DNA from: an uncultured Burkholderiales bacterium
GTDB lineage: Bacteria > Pseudomonadota > Gammaproteobacteria > Burkholderiales > Burkholderiaceae_D
Length of the DNA: 8,473 nucleotides
Reading direction: 5' to 3'
Assembly: GCA_937872165.1 (NCBI GenBank)
Contig: CALMOR010000007.1
Span: 1,221 to 9,693 of the forward strand
A program made the position numbers and the translations under genes. The notes beneath the pieces were generated by a model. The model was given only the letters and a program-made list of their open reading frames with translations. It ran no database searches and was not told the DNA's origin. This document shows positions 6,030-8,473 of this stretch, one piece after another. Positions within the stretch are counted from its first letter, which is position 1. Each line of letters begins with the position of its first letter.

Positions 6030-7022
6030 TCAGGCATCGACGTCGACGACGATTCGGCCACGCACGCGCCCGGCCATCAATTCGGCCGCCGCGGGAATCG
6101 CGTCGGCCAGCGTGATCGTGCGCGTCATCGCCTGCAGCTTCGATCGCTCGAGACCGCTCGCGAGCCGCGCCCACGCTTCGCGCCGACGCGTCTGCGGGGC
6201 CATCACGCTGTCGATGCCGAGCAGCGTGACGCCGCGCAGGATGAACGGTGCGACGCTCGCCGGAAGATCCATCCCCTGCGCGAGACCGCAAGCCGCGACC
6301 GACGCGCCGTAACGCATCTGCGCGCAGACGTTCGCGAGCGTGTGAGATCCCACCGAGTCGATCGCGGCCGCCCATCGTTCCTTCTGCAACGGTCGTCCCG
6401 CGCTCGACAACGTCGACCGATCGATCACGTCGCACGCGCCGAGTTCCTTCAGATAGGACTCCTCGTCGAGGCTTCCGGTCGAGGCGACCACCCGATGACC
6501 GAGGTCGGAGAGCAGCGCGATGGCGACGCTGCCGACGCCGCCCGACGCGCCGGTGACCAGCACTTCGCCGGCCCCTGGTTCGAGGCCGGCGCGCTCGAGG
6601 GCGAGCACGCACAGCATCGCGGTGTATCCGGCCGTGCCGATCGCCATCGCATCGGCCGTGGACAGCGCGTCGGGACACGGCACGAGCCAGTCGCCGGACA
6701 GACGGGCCCGCTGCGCGAGACAGCCCCAATGCGTCTCTCCGACGCCGTAGCCGTTGAGGATGATGCGGTCGCCTCGCGAGAAGGCGGGGTGCTCGCTCGA
6801 AGCGACGACGCCCGCCCCGTCGATGCCGGCGACCATCGGCCACTTGCGTACGACGGGACTCCGGTCGGTGATCGCGAGACCGTCCTTGTAGTTGATCGTC
6901 GAGTGCGCGACATCGACGGTCACGGCGCCGCGGTCGACCGTCGGCAGTGCCTCGTCCTGCAGCTCTGCGACGTTCGCCGCGAACCGGTCGTCGTCACGAG
7001 TGAGATAGATGGCCTTGAACAA
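6030..7022 (-). CDS. acuI: Acrylyl-CoA reductase (NADPH), AcuI/YhdH family of medium-chain reductases
   Basis: Cytosolic zinc-free oxidoreductase of the MDR superfamily. Characterised members reduce acryloyl-CoA to propionyl-CoA with NADPH, which detoxifies acrylate-derived intermediates and links 3-hydroxypropionate or DMSP metabolism to propionate. The 330-residue product has normal length. The N-terminus MFKAIYLTRDDDRF is family-typical. STINYKDGLAI is at 41-51, SPVVRKWPMVAGIDGAG at 55-71, the Rossmann loop VTGASGGVGSVA at 156-167, LLGIDSVMAP at 267-276, and GRVRGRIVVDVDA closes the C-terminus. The start is TTG: no ATG or GTG exists in frame before the upstream stop. A GGAGAG ribosome site lies about 9 nt upstream, inside the palindrome GAGAGCTCTC (7025-7034), which could partly mask it. 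It is the first gene of the minus-strand run and is divergent from the PAS gene. The substrate is inferred from family only. Confidence 0.92.
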   Translation of the reverse strand: MFKAIYLTRDDDRFAANVAELQDEALPTVDRGAVTVDVAHSTINYKDGLAITDRSPVVRKWPMVAGIDGAGVVASSEHPAFSRGDRIILNGYGVGETHWGCLAQRARLSGDWLVPCPDALSTADAMAIGTAGYTAMLCVLALERAGLEPGAGEVLVTGASGGVGSVAIALLSDLGHRVVASTGSLDEESYLKELGACDVIDRSTLSSAGRPLQKERWAAAIDSVGSHTLANVCAQMRYGASVAACGLAQGMDLPASVAPFILRGVTLLGIDSVMAPQTRRREAWARLASGLERSKLQAMTRTITLADAIPAAAELMAGRVRGRIVVDVDA

Positions 7023-7039
7023 GAGAGAGCTCTCCAGGG

Positions 7040-7068
7040 TTGACGTTCGAGCGCAGCGATTGTATCGA
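7040..7068 (+). promoter_or_regulatory. Candidate promoter for the PAS-domain gene
   Basis: TTGACG (7040-7045) matches the -35 consensus at 5 of 6 positions. After exactly 17 bp comes TATCGA (7063-7068), a weaker -10 match at 3 of 6. Transcription would begin near 7075 and leave a leader of about 125 nt before the GTG at 7200. It overlaps the candidate minus-strand -10 for acuI, so the two promoters would compete. Confidence 0.3.
7059..7064 (-). promoter_or_regulatory. Candidate -10 element for acuI
   Basis: Read on the minus strand this is TACAAT, 5 of 6 to the sigma70 -10 consensus, in the only AT-richer spot upstream of acuI. Transcription would start near 7052, giving a leader of about 30 nt before the TTG. 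No good -35 hexamer is present at 16-18 bp, so an activator would be needed if the site is real. Confidence 0.3.
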
Positions 7069-7079
7069 CCGATCCGTCA

Positions 7080-7096
7080 TCGACGCCGGGCGTCGA
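7080..7096. repeat. Inverted repeat in the acuI / PAS divergent region
   Basis: TCGACGC-cgg-GCGTCGA has perfect 7-bp arms around a 3-nt centre and lies just upstream of the acuI -10 candidate. An 8-bp pair, ACGTTCGA (7043-7050) and TCGAACGT (7093-7100), brackets the same region. Either could be a regulator site serving both divergent genes. GC-rich DNA produces short inverted repeats by chance, so confidence is limited. Confidence 0.3.
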
Positions 7097-7199
7097 ACGT
7101 TTCGCGCAATGCGAATCGGTGCGACGGTAAACTGCCTCGAAGTCGCAGCCCGGCCCGCGTTCCATTCCGCCCATCCCACGTTCTTCAACCGACACCGCC

Positions 7200-8390
7200 G
7201 TGTCCCTCTTCGAATCGATCGAGTCAAGTGCCGACGCGCCCCCCGCGGGGCCGATCCCGCCCTTCGTCCGGCGTGCGGCGATGCTCGAGCATCCGACGCT
7301 CGCCGTGGCGGCGATCCAGCAGGGACGCATCCGTCAGACCAACGGGCCTTGGCAGCAGCTGTTCGCATTGCCGACCGGCGTGTCCGTCGAGTCTCACGTG
7401 GCCACCTTGTTTCCCAATGCCGGCAGCGCGGATCGCTTCGAACGAAGTCTGCAGGCCGAGTTCTCGCCCTCGACGGATGTGCTCGGCATGACGGCGCGCG
7501 CCGAGCACATGCTGATGCGCCGCGATGGCAGCGCGTTCCTCGCGGAGATCGTGGTGCGACTGTCGGGCCCGGACGATGCGAAGAGCCCGCTCAGCGCCGA
7601 TGCGATCTGGCAGGTCCGCGACATCACGGTCGAGAGGGCATTGCGTCGCGAGCTGCGCGACCTCGAGGAGTACCACCGCGAGCTGTCGCGGCATCAGGGC
7701 GACCTGACCTTCGTCATCGATCGCAGGGGACGGATCTCGTATGCGAGTTCGTCGATCGAGACGGCCCTCGGATACCGCGTGCACGCGATGCTCGGCGAGC
7801 CGTTCGCGTCGTTCCTGGAGCCGGAGCATGCCGCGGAAGCCGAACAGTGGTTGCGTGCCTCGACGCGTCAGCCTTCCGCGACGCCGGCTTCGGCCGTGGC
7901 GGAAGGCTTTCTGTTGCATGTGATCGACGGCGACGGCGCGCTGCGAGTGCTGGCCTGCAGAACCCGCGACTGCTTCGCCATCCCGCGGATCGCGGGCATG
8001 GTGGTCCATGCTCGAGACGTCACCGACACCGTGCGCGACGAGGCGGGCGTCGCTGCGGCCGACGAATCCGCACGACGCCTGCGATCGTCGTTGCTCGCGC
8101 TCGCCGATGCGCCGCGCGAGTCGCCGGACGTTCGTATCGACGCTCTGCTGCGGACGGTTCGCGAAGAGCTGAAGGCGACTGTCGCCACGTGCTGGACGGC
8201 GGCGCGAAGCGATGGGCGCCGATCGTGGTCCGCCCGGTCCGTGCGCGACGATGCCCCGGACGCGGGCGCGCCGACCCTCGCCCGCGACCCCGGCGCGCGG
8301 CGCCCCCCGCGCGCGGGCCCGCGTACCAGAGGGCGTCGACGTCGTGGTGCTCGGCCAGCGTGCGGGCCAGCGCGTCGCGCTCGCCGGTGA
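7200..8390 (+). CDS. Tandem PAS-domain sensor protein, C-terminus disrupted
   Basis: Predicted cytosolic sensory protein whose output domain is missing. PAS 1 spans about residues 29-142 (TLAVAAIQQGRIRQTNGPWQQLF to DAIWQVRDITVERAL). A charged helical linker covers 143-165. PAS 2 spans about 166-278 (LTFVIDRRGRISYASSSIETALGY to AGMVVHARDVTDTVRDE). A helix and what looks like the start of a GAF domain follow (RIDALLRTVREELKATVATCW, 312-332). Proteins of this layout usually end in a histidine kinase, GGDEF/EAL or similar module. Here the frame becomes arginine- and proline-rich from about residue 365 (base 8290) and stops at 8390, antisense to an aldehyde dehydrogenase fragment. The authentic gene therefore probably ends near 8290. 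The GTG at 7200 lacks a clear ribosome site, and Met28 (7281) is an alternative just before PAS 1. It is divergent from acuI. Confidence 0.7.
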   Translation: MSLFESIESSADAPPAGPIPPFVRRAAMLEHPTLAVAAIQQGRIRQTNGPWQQLFALPTGVSVESHVATLFPNAGSADRFERSLQAEFSPSTDVLGMTARAEHMLMRRDGSAFLAEIVVRLSGPDDAKSPLSADAIWQVRDITVERALRRELRDLEEYHRELSRHQGDLTFVIDRRGRISYASSSIETALGYRVHAMLGEPFASFLEPEHAAEAEQWLRASTRQPSATPASAVAEGFLLHVIDGDGALRVLACRTRDCFAIPRIAGMVVHARDVTDTVRDEAGVAAADESARRLRSSLLALADAPRESPDVRIDALLRTVREELKATVATCWTAARSDGRRSWSARSVRDDAPDAGAPTLARDPGARRPPRAGPRTRGRRRRGARPACGPARRARR

Positions 8391-8472
8391 CGATGTTGAC
8401 CACGCCGGGGGGCACGTCGCTGGTGTCGAGCACCTGGTAGAAGTCGGTGGCGGCCAGCGGGTTGGCGGGCGA
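8317..8472 (-). pseudogene. Aldehyde dehydrogenase internal fragment (truncated at both ends)
   Basis: The minus-strand frame entering at the right edge encodes 52 residues that read as an aldehyde dehydrogenase cofactor-domain segment: a NPLAATDFYQVLDTSDVPPG stretch, then VVNIVTGERDALARTLAEHH, then DVDALWYAG. This matches the family pattern VPxGVVNxVTG, L..H..VD and a hydrophobic-x-G strand. DTSDVP and WY before the final G recall the second, degenerate domain of ALDH16-like tandem dehydrogenases, from memory. The N-terminal part lies beyond the window. The expected downstream part with catalytic Glu and Cys is absent, because the frame turns to low-complexity arginine/glycine beyond base 8317. 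Alanine is encoded mainly by GCC here, unlike the GCG-rich genes to the left. The fragment could come from an assembly chimera or a genuine rearrangement. Confidence 0.75.
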
Positions 8473-8473
8473 G

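Noticed and set aside
7241..7250. CCCCGCGGGG palindrome near the 5' end of the PAS gene
   Set aside because: It is coding sequence for a Pro/Ala/Gly stretch in GC-rich DNA. Ten GC-only bases are expected by chance.
1..8473. CRISPR arrays, tRNA or rRNA genes, insertion sequences, toxin-antitoxin or defence systems
   Set aside because: No spaced direct repeats, cloverleaf-like sequence, transposase motifs, terminal repeats or defence-gene domains were seen on either strand.

Overview
The window is GC-rich DNA (about two thirds G+C by eye) with dense coding on both strands and frequent GTG and TTG starts. The block prepilin peptidase (pilD) - coaE - zapD - yacG is a housekeeping order known from Beta- and Gammaproteobacteria. 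ZapD occurs essentially only in those two groups. Together with the GC content, this suggests a high-GC betaproteobacterium or close relative. No genus can be named from the sequence.

Bases 1-2577 (plus strand) hold the type IV pilus block. A 5'-truncated prepilin peptidase is translationally coupled to coaE (GTGA overlap). A gap of about 166 bp with a fair sigma70-like promoter follows, then zapD (TTG start) and the small zinc protein yacG. These genes combine pilin and pseudopilin processing, the last step of CoA synthesis, Z-ring bundling and gyrase inhibition.

Bases 2582-7022 are all on the minus strand. In transcription order they are acuI-like acrylyl-CoA reductase (TTG start), a 49-residue acidic protein with a DESFPASDPP motif, a GNAT acetyltransferase, a MocA/MobA-like nucleotidyltransferase, and an M61 metallopeptidase with a PDZ domain. 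The last two are coupled by an ATGA overlap. The M61 gene meets yacG tail to tail across only 4 bp, and a perfect inverted repeat there contains both stop codons.

Bases 7023-7199 form a divergent promoter region with promoter-like hexamers on both strands and two inverted repeats. Bases 7200 to about 8290 encode a tandem-PAS sensor protein that appears to enter a GAF-like domain. The reading frame then degrades in a very GC-rich stretch.

From about 8317 to the end, the minus strand encodes a clear internal fragment of an aldehyde dehydrogenase with different codon preference (GCC rather than GCG for alanine). Two unrelated genes that face each other are both broken at one point. This suggests an assembly chimera or a rearrangement at the right edge.

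I found no CRISPR array, tRNA, rRNA, insertion sequence or recognisable defence system. Most of the window is ordinary core genome. The parts most worth a second look are the small DESFPASDPP protein and its upstream palindrome, the stop-codon hairpin, the overlapping leader ORF before the MocA-like gene, and the right-end junction.
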